Below are positions 1 to 8,662 of a stretch of 64,000 bases of DNA, piece after piece. Below the pieces are notes generated by a model that saw nothing but the letters and a program-made list of their open reading frames with translations, did not search any database and was not told the origin of the DNA. The translations under genes and the position numbers were made by a program. Within the stretch, counting starts at the first letter, position 1. Every line of letters starts with the position of its first letter. The stretch comes from Novosphingobium indicum (GTDB taxonomy: Bacteria > Pseudomonadota > Alphaproteobacteria > Sphingomonadales > Sphingomonadaceae): NCBI RefSeq assembly GCF_014645195.1, contig NZ_BMLK01000014.1, positions 62,001 to 126,000 on the forward strand, written 5' to 3'.

Positions 1-123
1 GTCTACGGTGAGAACCTGACCGACAAGCGCGCGCAGGTCTCGGGCAACTTCTACTACGACCGTGCCCGCATCACCACCAACCGTCCGCTCACGGTCGGTA
101 TGCGTGTGGGCTGGCATTACTAA
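1..123 (+). CDS. TonB-dependent receptor, C-terminal end (partial)
   Basis: Only the last 40 codons are inside the window; the gene starts to the left. The reading frame ends in a short beta-strand finishing with an aromatic residue (GMRVGWHY, then stop), and it carries the 'YGENLTDKR' type motif. Both are typical of the last strands of outer-membrane TonB-dependent receptors, where the C-terminal aromatic residue aids barrel insertion. Such receptors import siderophores, carbohydrates or other large substrates. The substrate cannot be told from this fragment. The downstream neighbour is a TPR-sulfotransferase, a common pairing in sphingomonads. Confidence 0.85.
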   Translation, partial: VYGENLTDKRAQVSGNFYYDRARITTNRPLTVGMRVGWHY

Positions 124-157
124 GCCGGTACATTCGTCACGCTGACGAAAATCGGGC

Positions 158-187
158 GGCAGGCAGGGTCGGGGGGCCTTGCCTGCC
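158..187 (+). terminator. GC-rich hairpin between TonB receptor and sulfotransferase gene
   Basis: GGCAGGCA (158-165) pairs with TGCCTGCC (180-187) across a 14-nt G-rich loop. No T-run follows, so it may be an attenuator or mRNA-stabilising hairpin rather than a full intrinsic terminator. Confidence 0.35.
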
Positions 188-214
188 GCTTCCCGTTTGC
201 GGCAAGGAAGAACG

Positions 215-2200
215 ATGGCCGATCCAGATCAGACGCGCCCCGAGGGTGAGACGCTCGCCGCTGCACAGGATGCCCTGCGGGGAGGCAGGTTCGAAGATGC
301 CCATGCCGGTGCGCAGGCGATCCTCGCGCAGGAGCCGGAGAATGCCGAGGCGCTCTATCTGGCCGCCGTCGCCTGCCGCTATCTGGAGCGGTTCAAGGAA
401 GCCTCCGAGTGTCTCGATCGGCTGGGCGCGGTAATGCCCGAGTACGGGCGGTGCTGGCAGGAACGCGGCCATCTGGCGCGGGCGCAGGGCCAGGTCGAAC
501 GCGCACTAGCCGCCTATGCCCGGGCCGTGCGCTACAATCCGGTGCTCGAGGCCAGCTGGCGCGCGCAGGTTGATCTCTATGCGCAGACCGGTCGCCCAGC
601 CGAAGCCGCCACGGCACGGGCGCAGGCCGAACGGGTTTCCGCATTGCCGCGCGAACTGCTCGCCGTGTCCAATCATCTGCACGAAGGCCGCCTGCTGCGC
701 GCCGAGGAAATCTGTCGCCACTACCTGCGTCAGCATCCTCGCGATGTAGAGGGCATGCGCCTGCTGGCGGAAATCGGCAGCCGGCTGGGCGTGCTCGACG
801 ATGCCGAATTCCTGCTCGAAAGCGCGGTGGCTTTCGCGCCCGATAATATGCAGTTGCGGCTCGACTACATCCAGACATTGCGCAAGCGGCAGAAGTTCGC
901 TCGCGCGCTCAAACAGGCCGAGGCGCTCTATGCGCGCGATCCGGAAAACCCGCTGTTCGCCTCGCACCTTGCCATCGAGGCGATGCAGACGGGCGACTAC
1001 GAGCGGGCCTTTGCCCTGTTCGACAAGGTGCTGCACAAGGTACCGGGCGATCCGGCCACGCTGACCAGCAAGGGCCATGCGCTCAAGACCGCGCGGGGCG
1101 GGGACGAGGCCGTTGCCGCCTATCGCGCTGCGATTGCCGCGAAGGCCGATCACGGCGATGCCTGGTATGCGCTCGCCAATCTCAAGACATGGCGCTTCGA
1201 TCCCGCCGACCTCGAAGCTATGCGCACCCAGCTTGGCTGCAGCGATCTGGCGTTCATGGACCGCGTCCACCTGACTTTCGCGATGGCCAAGGCCAGCGAG
1301 GATGCGGGTGACTATGCGCAGGCCTTCCGTTATTACGATGAAGGCAATGCCCTCAAGCGCCGGCAGACCCGCTACGACGCCGACCGCATGAGCGAGGAAC
1401 TGGCGGCGCAGGCGCAGCATTGCACCGACGAACTTTTCGAGAAGAACGCCGGAAACGGCCATCCCGCGCCCGATCCGATCTTCATCGTCGGCCTGCCGCG
1501 CGCGGGATCAACGCTGCTCGAGCAGATCCTCGCCTCGCATCCGATGATCGATGGCACGCTGGAACTGCCCGACATTCTGGCGCTGGCCCACCGGCTGCGC
1601 GGGCGCCGGGCGGGGGAGTCACGCTATCCGCAGATCCTGCACGACCTGACTGGCGAACAGCTCGCGGGCATGGGCAAGGGCTACATCGAGAGCACCAGCA
1701 TCCACCGTCAGGGCGCGCCGCTGTTCATCGACAAGATGCCCAACAACTTCCGGCACATCGGCCTGATCCACCTGATCCTGCCCAATGCCAGGATCATCGA
1801 TGCCCGCCGCACGCCGATGGACTGCTGCTTCTCGGGCTTCAAGCAGCTCTTCGCCGAAGGGCAGGAGTTTACCTACGGTCTGGAGCAAGTCGGCCGCTAC
1901 TATGCCGACTACGTGAAGCTGATGGACCACTGGGATGCGGTGCTTCCTGGCAAGGTGCTGCGGGTTCAGCACGAGGACGTGATCGACGATCTCGAAGGGC
2001 AGGTGCGGCGCATGCTCGACTATATCGGCGTGCCGTTCGATCAGGCCTGTATGGACTTCCACAAGACCGATCGCGCGGTGCGCACGGCCAGTTCGGAACA
2101 GGTCCGCCAGCCGATCTCGCGCGCCGGGGTCGATGCGTGGAAGCCCTACGAGGCCTGGCTGCAGCCGCTGCGCGATGCGCTTGGCGATCTGGCGCCCTGA
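215..2200 (+). CDS. TPR-repeat sulfotransferase family protein
   Basis: Predicted 661-aa protein. The first 400 or so residues are tetratricopeptide repeats (recurring A..A....P...A pattern, for example 'PENAEALYLAAVA' and 'PLFASHLAIEAMQTGDYERAFALF'). From about residue 415 comes a Sulfotransfer_3-type domain: 'FIVGLPRAGSTLLEQIL' at about 423-440 is the PAPS 5'-phosphosulfate-binding loop, and 'ARIIDARRTPMDCCFSGF' is the 3'-phosphate-binding region. It would transfer sulfate from PAPS to an unknown acceptor; no signal peptide is evident. I chose ATG 215 because AAGGAAG lies 4-10 nt upstream; an in-frame TTG at 179 is less likely. It directly follows the TonB receptor in the same direction, so the two may work on the same substrate, but that is inference. 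Confidence 0.8.
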   Translation: MADPDQTRPEGETLAAAQDALRGGRFEDAHAGAQAILAQEPENAEALYLAAVACRYLERFKEASECLDRLGAVMPEYGRCWQERGHLARAQGQVERALAAYARAVRYNPVLEASWRAQVDLYAQTGRPAEAATARAQAERVSALPRELLAVSNHLHEGRLLRAEEICRHYLRQHPRDVEGMRLLAEIGSRLGVLDDAEFLLESAVAFAPDNMQLRLDYIQTLRKRQKFARALKQAEALYARDPENPLFASHLAIEAMQTGDYERAFALFDKVLHKVPGDPATLTSKGHALKTARGGDEAVAAYRAAIAAKADHGDAWYALANLKTWRFDPADLEAMRTQLGCSDLAFMDRVHLTFAMAKASEDAGDYAQAFRYYDEGNALKRRQTRYDADRMSEELAAQAQHCTDELFEKNAGNGHPAPDPIFIVGLPRAGSTLLEQILASHPMIDGTLELPDILALAHRLRGRRAGESRYPQILHDLTGEQLAGMGKGYIESTSIHRQGAPLFIDKMPNNFRHIGLIHLILPNARIIDARRTPMDCCFSGFKQLFAEGQEFTYGLEQVGRYYADYVKLMDHWDAVLPGKVLRVQHEDVIDDLEGQVRRMLDYIGVPFDQACMDFHKTDRAVRTASSEQVRQPISRAGVDAWKPYEAWLQPLRDALGDLAP

Positions 2201-2206
2201 CCGGCG

Positions 2207-3439
2207 TCAGCGCTCCGCTGAGGCCTCGACCGTACGCATGACGCGCAGCACATTGCCGCCCCAGATCTTGGCGATGTCTTCCTTGCTGTAGCCGGCGTCG
2301 AGCAGGGCTGCGGTAATCCGGGGAAGATCGCTGACGTCTTCCAGCCCGACCACACCGCCGCCGCCATCCCAGTCCATGCCGATGCCGACATGGTCCGGGC
2401 CGACGACATCGAGTGCATGAAGCAGGTGCTTCATGAAGTCATCGAACGTGGCGCGGTCGGTGTCGGGATAGCGAGCGTCGATTTCGCGCCGCCTGGCGAG
2501 AAGCACTTCCCATTGCTCGGCGGTCATGGTCGCCTCCTCGCCCATCTCGGTGGAAAGCGCCCTGTAGGCTGCGGCGCGTTCGGGATTGGGACTGCGGGCG
2601 CGGAGATAGCCCCCGTAGCTGTTGATCTGGATGACCCCACCCTTGGCCGCGAGCGCACGCAGGCGGTCATCATCGACGTTGCGCGGATGATCGAAGATTG
2701 CCTTGCAGCCCGAGTGCGAGAGCACGACCGGGGTGGTCGACTTTGCAATCAGCTGGTCGAGCACCTCGTCGCTCGAATGCGAGCCGTCGATGATCATGCC
2801 CAGCCGGTTGGCTGCGGCGAGCAGTTTCTCTCCGAGCGGGCTGAGCCCGTGCCACTTGGCTCCGTCCGGATCGGTCGAGCTGTCGGCGAACTGGTTGTTG
2901 CCGAAGTGGGCGAAGCCCGTCTCGCGCACGCCCATCTTGTAGAACAGGTCGAGCATCGAGACATCCTCGCCCAGCGGGTAGGCGTTCTCGATGCTCATGT
3001 AGACGATGCGCTTGCCTTCGGCATTGATGCGCGCGGCATCGTCCGCTGTCAGAGCCAGTGCGAACTGCTCGGGGTTCGCGGCAATCATCAGCCGGATCGA
3101 CAGGCCCCGCAGCACCGCGAAGTCGCGTACCTTCGCGTAGTGCTCTGCGCCCAGCGGGCCTTGCGGCGTGTAGATGGCCCAGAAACCGCCATCCAGTTCG
3201 CCGTCCTTCATGCGGGGCAGATCGACCTGCGTGTAGTCCTCGCGCATGTCGTGCCGCTCCATGATCGACCAGCCGGGGCGATCGACGGATTCGGGCGTGT
3301 CCAGATGCGTGTCGAGCGTGATCATCTCGCGCTGGAAGGCCATGACCTCGGCCGAGGGCATGTCCTCGGCGGCATGGGCGACCTGTAAGGGAAACAGGAG
3401 CGCCGCGCCTGCCATCAATCGAAGAGCCGCTGTTCGCAT
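2207..3439 (-). CDS. Membrane dipeptidase (peptidase M19), exported
   Basis: Predicted 410-aa zinc dipeptidase of the renal dipeptidase family. An N-terminal signal peptide (MRTAALRLMAGAALLFPLQVAHA) fixes the start at ATG 3439. Family motifs are present: 'LDTHLDTP' (first metal ligands), 'YMSIENAYPLG' (bridging Glu), 'IDGSHSSDEVLDQL' and 'PVVLSHSGCKAIFDHPRN' (His ligands), and 'GIGMDWDGGGGV' near the C-terminus. It would cleave dipeptides, possibly including D-amino-acid ones, in the periplasm. It lies 121 bp downstream of the PepSY gene on the same strand and converges on the sulfotransferase with a 6-bp gap. Peptide uptake by the neighbouring TonB receptor is one possible link. Confidence 0.88.
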   Translation of the reverse strand: MRTAALRLMAGAALLFPLQVAHAAEDMPSAEVMAFQREMITLDTHLDTPESVDRPGWSIMERHDMREDYTQVDLPRMKDGELDGGFWAIYTPQGPLGAEHYAKVRDFAVLRGLSIRLMIAANPEQFALALTADDAARINAEGKRIVYMSIENAYPLGEDVSMLDLFYKMGVRETGFAHFGNNQFADSSTDPDGAKWHGLSPLGEKLLAAANRLGMIIDGSHSSDEVLDQLIAKSTTPVVLSHSGCKAIFDHPRNVDDDRLRALAAKGGVIQINSYGGYLRARSPNPERAAAYRALSTEMGEEATMTAEQWEVLLARRREIDARYPDTDRATFDDFMKHLLHALDVVGPDHVGIGMDWDGGGGVVGLEDVSDLPRITAALLDAGYSKEDIAKIWGGNVLRVMRTVEASAER

Positions 3440-3560
3440 CGGGTCTCTACTCCGCAGAAATTGCGAACCGGGCGTTCGCGAGGGGAGGGCGCGAAGATAT
3501 CGATGGTGCGGCCAATGTCGATCTCTTCGCGCTACCCCGGCTGCGGAGGCGCTCTGGCGG

Positions 3561-4895
3561 TCAGATCGCGAGGAGCACCGCGGCGCCGCAGGCCATGCCC
3601 AGAAGGCCCAGCAGCCACCGCCGAAAGCGTTCGGGTGCGAAAGGCAGCAGGGCCATGGCAACGATCAGCGCGAACCCGATCCAGAACACGGGAACGAAGG
3701 GAACGGCGTTACCCAGCGCAAGCCGCATGACGAGCGTCAGGACCAGCACAAGCGGCGATCCCCACACGACGGCATCCCAGGCTTTGTACAGGCGCGGTTC
3801 GTCGTGGCCGCGGCGCCGGCGCTTGCCGAGCCAGATGTAGATCCCGGTCGCGCAGATCGCGGTGAGCGCGGCACCGAATAGCACGTAGGCGAGCTTGACC
3901 GTCAGGCCTCCGAAGGTGCCGAAATGCAGGTCGTAGAGCGAGGCGGCGAATTGCTTGCCGGTCTCGCCGTCGGACAGGCCGGAGGTGCCCTGAAAGGCCC
4001 CCCTGGCATCGAAGTGGTAATATTCGGCGAAGATCAGGCGACGCGGATGCTTGGCCCAGATCTGGACCGCCTGTCCCTGCGTCATCGGTTCGTGGACGAA
4101 GACGTAGGTTGGCGTGACGGCGGGGTAGTGCGCCTGCATGTAGTCCAGCGCGCGGGCGACATTGGGAACCGGGCCGGGAGACATGTCCTCCTCGCCTTCC
4201 TGTCCGAAGATCGGCGCATAGACGGCTTCCACGTCGCCATCGTGATAGACATTGGCCAGTCCATAGGCGGTGAGCGAGCCAAGGCCGATGATCGCGCCGG
4301 TCAGGGCAATCGCAATGGAGAAGGGTAGCGTCCAGACGCTGAGGCGGTTGTGCCAGTCGGCGAGGCCGATCCCGCCGGGATCGCGGGCCCGCAGGCGAAA
4401 GGCATCCCGAAAGATGCGCGGATGCGCAACGACGCCCGAAATCGCCAGCGTCAGGATCATGGCACCCAGCGCGCCGACTACGGCGACGCCGACGATCCCC
4501 GGCACGTTGAGGGCATAGTGGAGCGCGACCAGAAAGTCCGACCAGGCGATCTCTTCCGGTCCTGCAAGCGTGCCGTCTGCATTTACGTGCACGGCCTGAT
4601 TGTCGGTCGTGATCGTGGTGCGCGGCAGATCGTGGGCGGGAAGGTGAACGTAGAGGTGTTCGGTCGTCGGCTTCTCGCTGGCAAGGACGGCTTCCACCGC
4701 GCGCTGCACCGATTGCGGCGCGACATGGGCCATCTCGGGCGCGTCGGGCTGTTCGATGCGCTGCAGTTCGGCGTAGAAGACGGCTGCCGTGCCGGTCAGG
4801 CAGATAAGGTAGAGCAGGGCGCCTGCAATCAGCCCGACAGCCGCGTGGCTCGCGAGCGCGCGTTTGACGGTCGAAGGTTCCGGGCTTGCGCTCAT
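3561..4895 (-). CDS. PepSY-associated transmembrane protein (iron-uptake type)
   Basis: Predicted 444-aa inner-membrane protein of the PepSY_TM family. It has a TM segment near residues 20-42, a periplasmic PepSY-like region, TM pairs near 145-170 and 195-220, a second periplasmic domain, and three or four C-terminal TMs. Homologues often act as membrane electron-transfer or ferric-siderophore reductase components next to TonB receptors; here that role is inferred. The start ATG 4895 overlaps the stop of the upstream gene by 4 nt (ATGA), so the two are probably translationally coupled. Confidence 0.8.
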   Translation of the reverse strand: MSASPEPSTVKRALASHAAVGLIAGALLYLICLTGTAAVFYAELQRIEQPDAPEMAHVAPQSVQRAVEAVLASEKPTTEHLYVHLPAHDLPRTTITTDNQAVHVNADGTLAGPEEIAWSDFLVALHYALNVPGIVGVAVVGALGAMILTLAISGVVAHPRIFRDAFRLRARDPGGIGLADWHNRLSVWTLPFSIAIALTGAIIGLGSLTAYGLANVYHDGDVEAVYAPIFGQEGEEDMSPGPVPNVARALDYMQAHYPAVTPTYVFVHEPMTQGQAVQIWAKHPRRLIFAEYYHFDARGAFQGTSGLSDGETGKQFAASLYDLHFGTFGGLTVKLAYVLFGAALTAICATGIYIWLGKRRRRGHDEPRLYKAWDAVVWGSPLVLVLTLVMRLALGNAVPFVPVFWIGFALIVAMALLPFAPERFRRWLLGLLGMACGAAVLLAI

Positions 4896-5470
4896 GACAG
4901 AACTCCGAGAGCCAATATCGGCACGACAGGCAGCCCGGCCAGCGCGAGCACCTGGATCTGGGCGCTGCGGCGCGTCTGCATGGTCATGAAGAAAGCGAGC
5001 ACCGCCCAGATCAGCGGCATGCTCGCCAAGGCCACGACCGTGCTGTTCGCCTCGCTCCATCCGCCCAGCCGCGCGGCGTGACCGATGGCGATGGCCAAGG
5101 CCACCGACAGCAGAGCGGCTACGATGGCGACCAGCAGGAACGTGGTGATCCGGGCGCCGATGCGGAGCGGCTCACCCTGTTCGGGCAGCATCCGCACGCG
5201 CCGGTTGGAGGCCTTCTGCTTTGCCGGAGCCGATGTCGCGGCGGCCCAGCCCAGCGCAACGAACGCTGCCGTCATAGCGGCGAGGGACGCAATCGATACC
5301 CCCCAGGCGCCTGCCGTGTCCCACGCGAGAATGGTCGCGGTGAGGAGAAGCAGCCAGCTTGCCGCATTCAACACGTTCGAGCGTCGGGGCTGAGCCCAGG
5401 CGTAGCGCAGCGTTGCCACGCCGCCGATGGAACCGATGCAGGCGGCCGTCAGGAGCAGGGTGTCCGTCAC
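4892..5470 (-). CDS. Small integral membrane protein, possibly DUF3325-like
   Basis: Predicted 192 aa with about five hydrophobic segments (residues 2-15, 35-53, 55-77, 107-130, 142-162) and one more at the C-terminus. The first 75 residues resemble the DUF3325 proteins that sit beside PepSY iron-uptake proteins; the assignment rests on hydrophobic pattern and context, not on a firm motif. The start is GTG 5470, overlapping the stop of a 21-codon upstream ORF by 4 nt (GTGA). Its 3' end overlaps the PepSY start by 4 nt. Confidence 0.65.
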   Translation of the reverse strand: MTDTLLLTAACIGSIGGVATLRYAWAQPRRSNVLNAASWLLLLTATILAWDTAGAWGVSIASLAAMTAAFVALGWAAATSAPAKQKASNRRVRMLPEQGEPLRIGARITTFLLVAIVAALLSVALAIAIGHAARLGGWSEANSTVVALASMPLIWAVLAFFMTMQTRRSAQIQVLALAGLPVVPILALGVLS

Positions 5471-5532
5471 AGCTTCCGGTCGCGCCTGCTAGGCGCCACG
5501 CGGGCGCTTTTGATGAAGTGGCTGAGTTGCAT
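5467..5532 (-). CDS. 21-aa leader ORF upstream of membrane protein/PepSY operon
   Basis: Short ORF starting MQLSHFIKSA and ending RRDRKL. An AAGGGG Shine-Dalgarno-like sequence lies 7-8 nt before ATG 5532. Its TGA overlaps the GTG start of the next gene by 4 nt, which is the arrangement expected for translational coupling. The peptide is strongly basic. It could be a leader peptide that couples translation, or a small functional peptide; nothing in its sequence identifies it. It lies just downstream of the Fur-like inverted repeat. Confidence 0.45.
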   Translation of the reverse strand: MQLSHFIKSARVAPSRRDRKL

Positions 5533-5560
5533 AACCGATCCCCTTGCTGCGGCGACCGTG

Positions 5561-5581
5561 TAATGCGAGTAAGTTGCATTA
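5561..5581. promoter_or_regulatory. Fur-like inverted repeat upstream of the PepSY operon
   Basis: Perfect inverted repeat TAATGC-N9-GCATTA. The central 19 bp match about 13 of 19 positions of the classical Fur consensus. It lies 29 bp upstream of the 21-aa leader ORF, in the only non-coding gap of this operon. A GATAAT that could serve as a -10 for the leftward operon overlaps its edge. Iron repression is therefore plausible. Confidence 0.45.
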
Positions 5582-5635
5582 TCAAGAATGACTTGAAGGA
5601 AACGCGGATTTTGGGGTGGGTTTCGGCTGCCGGGG

Positions 5636-6511
5636 TCAGTTCTTTTTGGCGTCGACCACGCGGCACAGGCCTTCCTGCGCGATGCTGGCGACAAGGTTAC
5701 CCGCACGGTCGAAGATAGAGCCTCTGGCGAAACCGCGTGCATGGCCGGCCCAGGGGCTGTCCATGGCATAGAGCAGCCAGTCGCCCACTTGCGGCGTCGC
5801 ATGGAACCACACGGCATGGTCGAGGCTGGCGACCTGAAGCTTGGGCGAGAAGAAGCTGACCGGATGCGGAACGACCGCCGTCGTCACCAGTGCGAAGTCG
5901 CTGGCGTAAGCGAGGACGATGCGCTGCATGGCGGGGTCTTCGGAATCCATCGGCCGGGCGAGGCGGAACCAGAGGAACTGGCTGGGCATCCCCGTGCCGT
6001 GCCCGTCGGGCGAGGGCGGCCCGGGGCGCACATCGAACGCTGCCAGCCTGTCCAGCATTGCGGCGGGTATGGATTGCCCAGAGGCCCCAAGCGCGCTGAC
6101 GAAGTCGGGACAGGCTTCCGGACCCGGCACGTCGGGCATGTTCGCCGCGTGGGTAAAGCCCTCCTCAGGGCGGTGGAATGAGGCGGCGAGATTGAGGATG
6201 GGCAGACCACCCTGCATCGCCACCACGCGGCGGTTGGCGAAGCTGCCGCCATCGAAGTCGCGCAACACGCGGTAGATGATGGGGCGGGTCGTATCCCCGG
6301 CGCGCAGGAAATAGGCGTGGAGCGAATGGGCCTGTTTACCTTCGGGCATGGACTGGGCTGCGGCGGAGAGGGCTTGGGCGACAACTTGTCCCCCGAACAC
6401 GCGCCCGGGCCCTTCCGCAGCGGCCGGGCCGCGGTAGAAATCGGTGTCGATTTCCTCGATGGCGAGAAGTTCGTGCAGCTCCTCCACGGCGGCCTGTCGG
6501 GGATCAGTCAC
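5636..6511 (-). CDS. tesB: Acyl-CoA thioesterase II (TesB family)
   Basis: Predicted 291-aa double-hotdog thioesterase that hydrolyses fatty acyl-CoA to free acid and CoA. N-terminal 'RVFGGQVVAQALSAA' and 'HSLHAYFLRAGD', and C-terminal 'LDHAVWFH' with 'WLLYAMDSPWAGHARGFARG', are the TesB signatures, including the Asp-Thr/Gln catalytic region. The start is GTG 6511, overlapping the merR stop by 8 nt. It is the last gene of the fadL-fadD-merR-tesB operon, where it would relieve acyl-CoA build-up during beta-oxidation. Confidence 0.92.
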   Translation of the reverse strand: MTDPRQAAVEELHELLAIEEIDTDFYRGPAAAEGPGRVFGGQVVAQALSAAAQSMPEGKQAHSLHAYFLRAGDTTRPIIYRVLRDFDGGSFANRRVVAMQGGLPILNLAASFHRPEEGFTHAANMPDVPGPEACPDFVSALGASGQSIPAAMLDRLAAFDVRPGPPSPDGHGTGMPSQFLWFRLARPMDSEDPAMQRIVLAYASDFALVTTAVVPHPVSFFSPKLQVASLDHAVWFHATPQVGDWLLYAMDSPWAGHARGFARGSIFDRAGNLVASIAQEGLCRVVDAKKN

Positions 6512-6965
6512 GGGTCATGTCCTTGCCGTTGGCCTCGGTGGCGGGAGCGTCGTTCAGCCAGTCCTGGGCCTGCTGGTCGATGACGAGCAATTCTTCCAGC
6601 GTCTGCTCGATCGCACGCTTTTGCTGGCGCAGTTCCCCGATCCGCTTGTTCACTTTGACGCGCAGCGTGCGCACCTGTTCCACATGCTCGGGATCGACCT
6701 CGTAGAGGTCGAGGAATTCCTTGATCTCGCGAATCGAGAAGCCAAGCCGCTTGCCCCGCAGGATCAGCTGCATCCGGCCGATTTCGCGCCGCGAATAGAT
6801 GCGCGTCGTGCCGACCCGCTGCGGCGCGATCAGGCCCTTGTCCTCATAGAAGCGCAAGGTGCGCATGGTGACGCCCAGCATCTTCGCCGCATCCTGGATG
6901 CCCAGCATTTGCGGGTTGTCCGGGGCAGGGGTGGCCGAAGGTGAAGCGGCGGCGCCTTCGCTCAC
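6504..6965 (-). CDS. MerR-family transcriptional regulator
   Basis: About 153 aa. A MerR winged HTH covers roughly residues 20-90 ('TMRTLRFYEDKGLIAPQR', 'RIYSRREIGRMQLIL', 'LGFSIREIKEFLDLY'), followed by a long dimerisation helix. No cysteine cluster for metals is present, so an acyl-CoA or redox effector is more likely. I chose GTG 6965, which overlaps the fadD stop as GTGA; ATG 6908 (MLGIQDAAKMLG) is a plausible shorter start. Its location inside the fatty-acid operon suggests it regulates that operon, like LiuR/PsrA-type control in other proteobacteria (inference). Confidence 0.85.
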   Translation of the reverse strand: MSEGAAASPSATPAPDNPQMLGIQDAAKMLGVTMRTLRFYEDKGLIAPQRVGTTRIYSRREIGRMQLILRGKRLGFSIREIKEFLDLYEVDPEHVEQVRTLRVKVNKRIGELRQQKRAIEQTLEELLVIDQQAQDWLNDAPATEANGKDMTRD

Positions 6966-8662
6966 GCGCCCTGTCCCGCTTCCCTGCGCGCGGCTTCCTC
7001 TGCGGCCAGTTCCTTCTTGGAAAGCTTGCCGACCATGGTCTTGGGCAGGCTGTCGCGAAATTCGATGGCGCTCGGCATTTCGATCTTGCTCAGCCGCTCG
7101 CGCAGGAAGTCCAGCAGATGTTCTTCGCTCAAGATGTCCCCCTCGTGCAGAGTCACGAATGCCTTGGGGGACTGGCCGCGATATTCGTCGGGCACACCGA
7201 TCACGGCGGCCTCGGCGACCATCGGATGCTCGTAGATGGCTTCCTCGATGATCCTCGGATAGACGTTGTAGCCCCCGCACAGGATCATGTCCTTGATCCT
7301 GTCGACGAGGAAGAGATATCCGTCTTCGTCGAGATAGCCAATGTCTCCCGTGCGCAGCGCGCCGTAGATGAAAGTGCGGGCCGATTCCTCGGGTCGGTTC
7401 CAGTAGCCTTTCATCACTTGCGGGCCGCGCGCGCATACCTCGCCCTTTTCGCCCTGCTGGCACAGGCGGGTGGGCTCGTCGGGGTCGCGGATTTCCAGCG
7501 CCGTGCCGGGGAAGGGCGGGCCGCAGGAGTTGTCCTTGACGGTGCCTTCGAGCGGATTGCAGGCGATGATCGGGCTCGCCTCGGAGAGGCCATAGCCCTC
7601 GACCACACGCACGCCGGTGCGTTCTTCGAAAGCCTTGCGCACTTCCAGCGGCAGCGGGGCGCCGCCGGAAATGCAGACGCGCACGCTGTCGAACTCGCCG
7701 TTGAGGTCCTGGTGGTTGAGCGCCGTGTAGAGCGTGGGCACGCCGAAGAACTGCGTCGGCTTGGTACGCCGCGCGGTCGCGAGGAACGACTTCATCTCGA
7801 AGCGCGGCAGCAGGATCATCTCCGCAGCGGTATCGACCGAGTAGTTGAGCACCGTCGTCAGCGCGAAGACGTGGAACAGCGGCAGCACGCCCAGCGTGCG
7901 CTCCTGCTCGTCGGGCATGTGGCCGACATGGGAAATCATCTGCGCCGAATTGGCCGCGAGGTTGGCGTGGGTGAGCATGGCGCCCTTGGGCACGCCGGTG
8001 GTGCCGCCGGTATATTGCAGCACCGCCAGATCGTCGGGATCGCGCTCGACCGGATCGGGATCGTCCTCCCGCTCGATCAGGTCGAGGAAGCGCACGAAGC
8101 GCAGATCATGCGGCTCCTCGACGATGTCCTTGCGCTTGAACAGCAGGAAGGCGCGGCGCTTCATGCCGGGCAGGGCATCCGCGAACGGGCACACCACCAC
8201 GCGCTTCAGGTTCGCCGTGCCGACCAGCGGCGTTACCTTGGGCAGCGAAAGCGCAAGGTCGGAGGTGATCATCACCTCGGCGCCCGAATCCTCGACGAGG
8301 TGGGCCATTTCGCGCTCGGTGTAGAGCGGGTTGAAATTCACCACGACGCCGCCGACCCGCAGGATCGCGAAGTAGCATACGACGTAGTAGGGCGTATTGG
8401 GCAGGCACAGGCCGACCCGGGTACCCTTGGTTACGCCGAGATCCTGCAGGCCCCGCGCCGCCTTGCGCGCCAGCTCGCCGATCTCGGCATAAGTCCATTG
8501 CCGGCCCATGAAATCCACGGCCGGCCACTTCCCGTGCCGCTCGACCGCGTGGTCGAGCAGATCGGTAAGTAATCGCGGCGCGATCGGCGGCATCTCTTCC
8601 GGCTGATGGGAGGAGGAGGATGCCGGACGGTCGCTACCGCCGATCGTCGCCGCGCCGCTCAT
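6962..8662 (-). CDS. fadD: Long-chain fatty acid-CoA ligase
   Basis: Predicted 566-aa ATP-dependent acyl-CoA synthetase of the ANL superfamily, activating fatty acids to acyl-CoA via acyl-AMP. P-loop 'LQYTGGTTGVPKGAMLTH', A5 motif 'VVEGYGLSEASP', 'LRTGDIGYLDEDGYLFLVDR' (A7/A8) and the C-terminal Lys motif 'PKTMVGKLSKKEL' are all present. The ATG overlaps the fadL stop by one base (TGATG), and the stop overlaps merR. Together with fadL this gives uptake plus activation of exogenous fatty acids. Confidence 0.94.
   Translation of the reverse strand: MSGAATIGGSDRPASSSSHQPEEMPPIAPRLLTDLLDHAVERHGKWPAVDFMGRQWTYAEIGELARKAARGLQDLGVTKGTRVGLCLPNTPYYVVCYFAILRVGGVVVNFNPLYTEREMAHLVEDSGAEVMITSDLALSLPKVTPLVGTANLKRVVVCPFADALPGMKRRAFLLFKRKDIVEEPHDLRFVRFLDLIEREDDPDPVERDPDDLAVLQYTGGTTGVPKGAMLTHANLAANSAQMISHVGHMPDEQERTLGVLPLFHVFALTTVLNYSVDTAAEMILLPRFEMKSFLATARRTKPTQFFGVPTLYTALNHQDLNGEFDSVRVCISGGAPLPLEVRKAFEERTGVRVVEGYGLSEASPIIACNPLEGTVKDNSCGPPFPGTALEIRDPDEPTRLCQQGEKGEVCARGPQVMKGYWNRPEESARTFIYGALRTGDIGYLDEDGYLFLVDRIKDMILCGGYNVYPRIIEEAIYEHPMVAEAAVIGVPDEYRGQSPKAFVTLHEGDILSEEHLLDFLRERLSKIEMPSAIEFRDSLPKTMVGKLSKKELAAEEAARREAGQGA

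Noticed and set aside
3440..3661. A 74-codon N-terminal extension of the dipeptidase
   Set aside because: The signal peptide begins at ATG 3439, and the extension runs into the 3' end of the PepSY gene.
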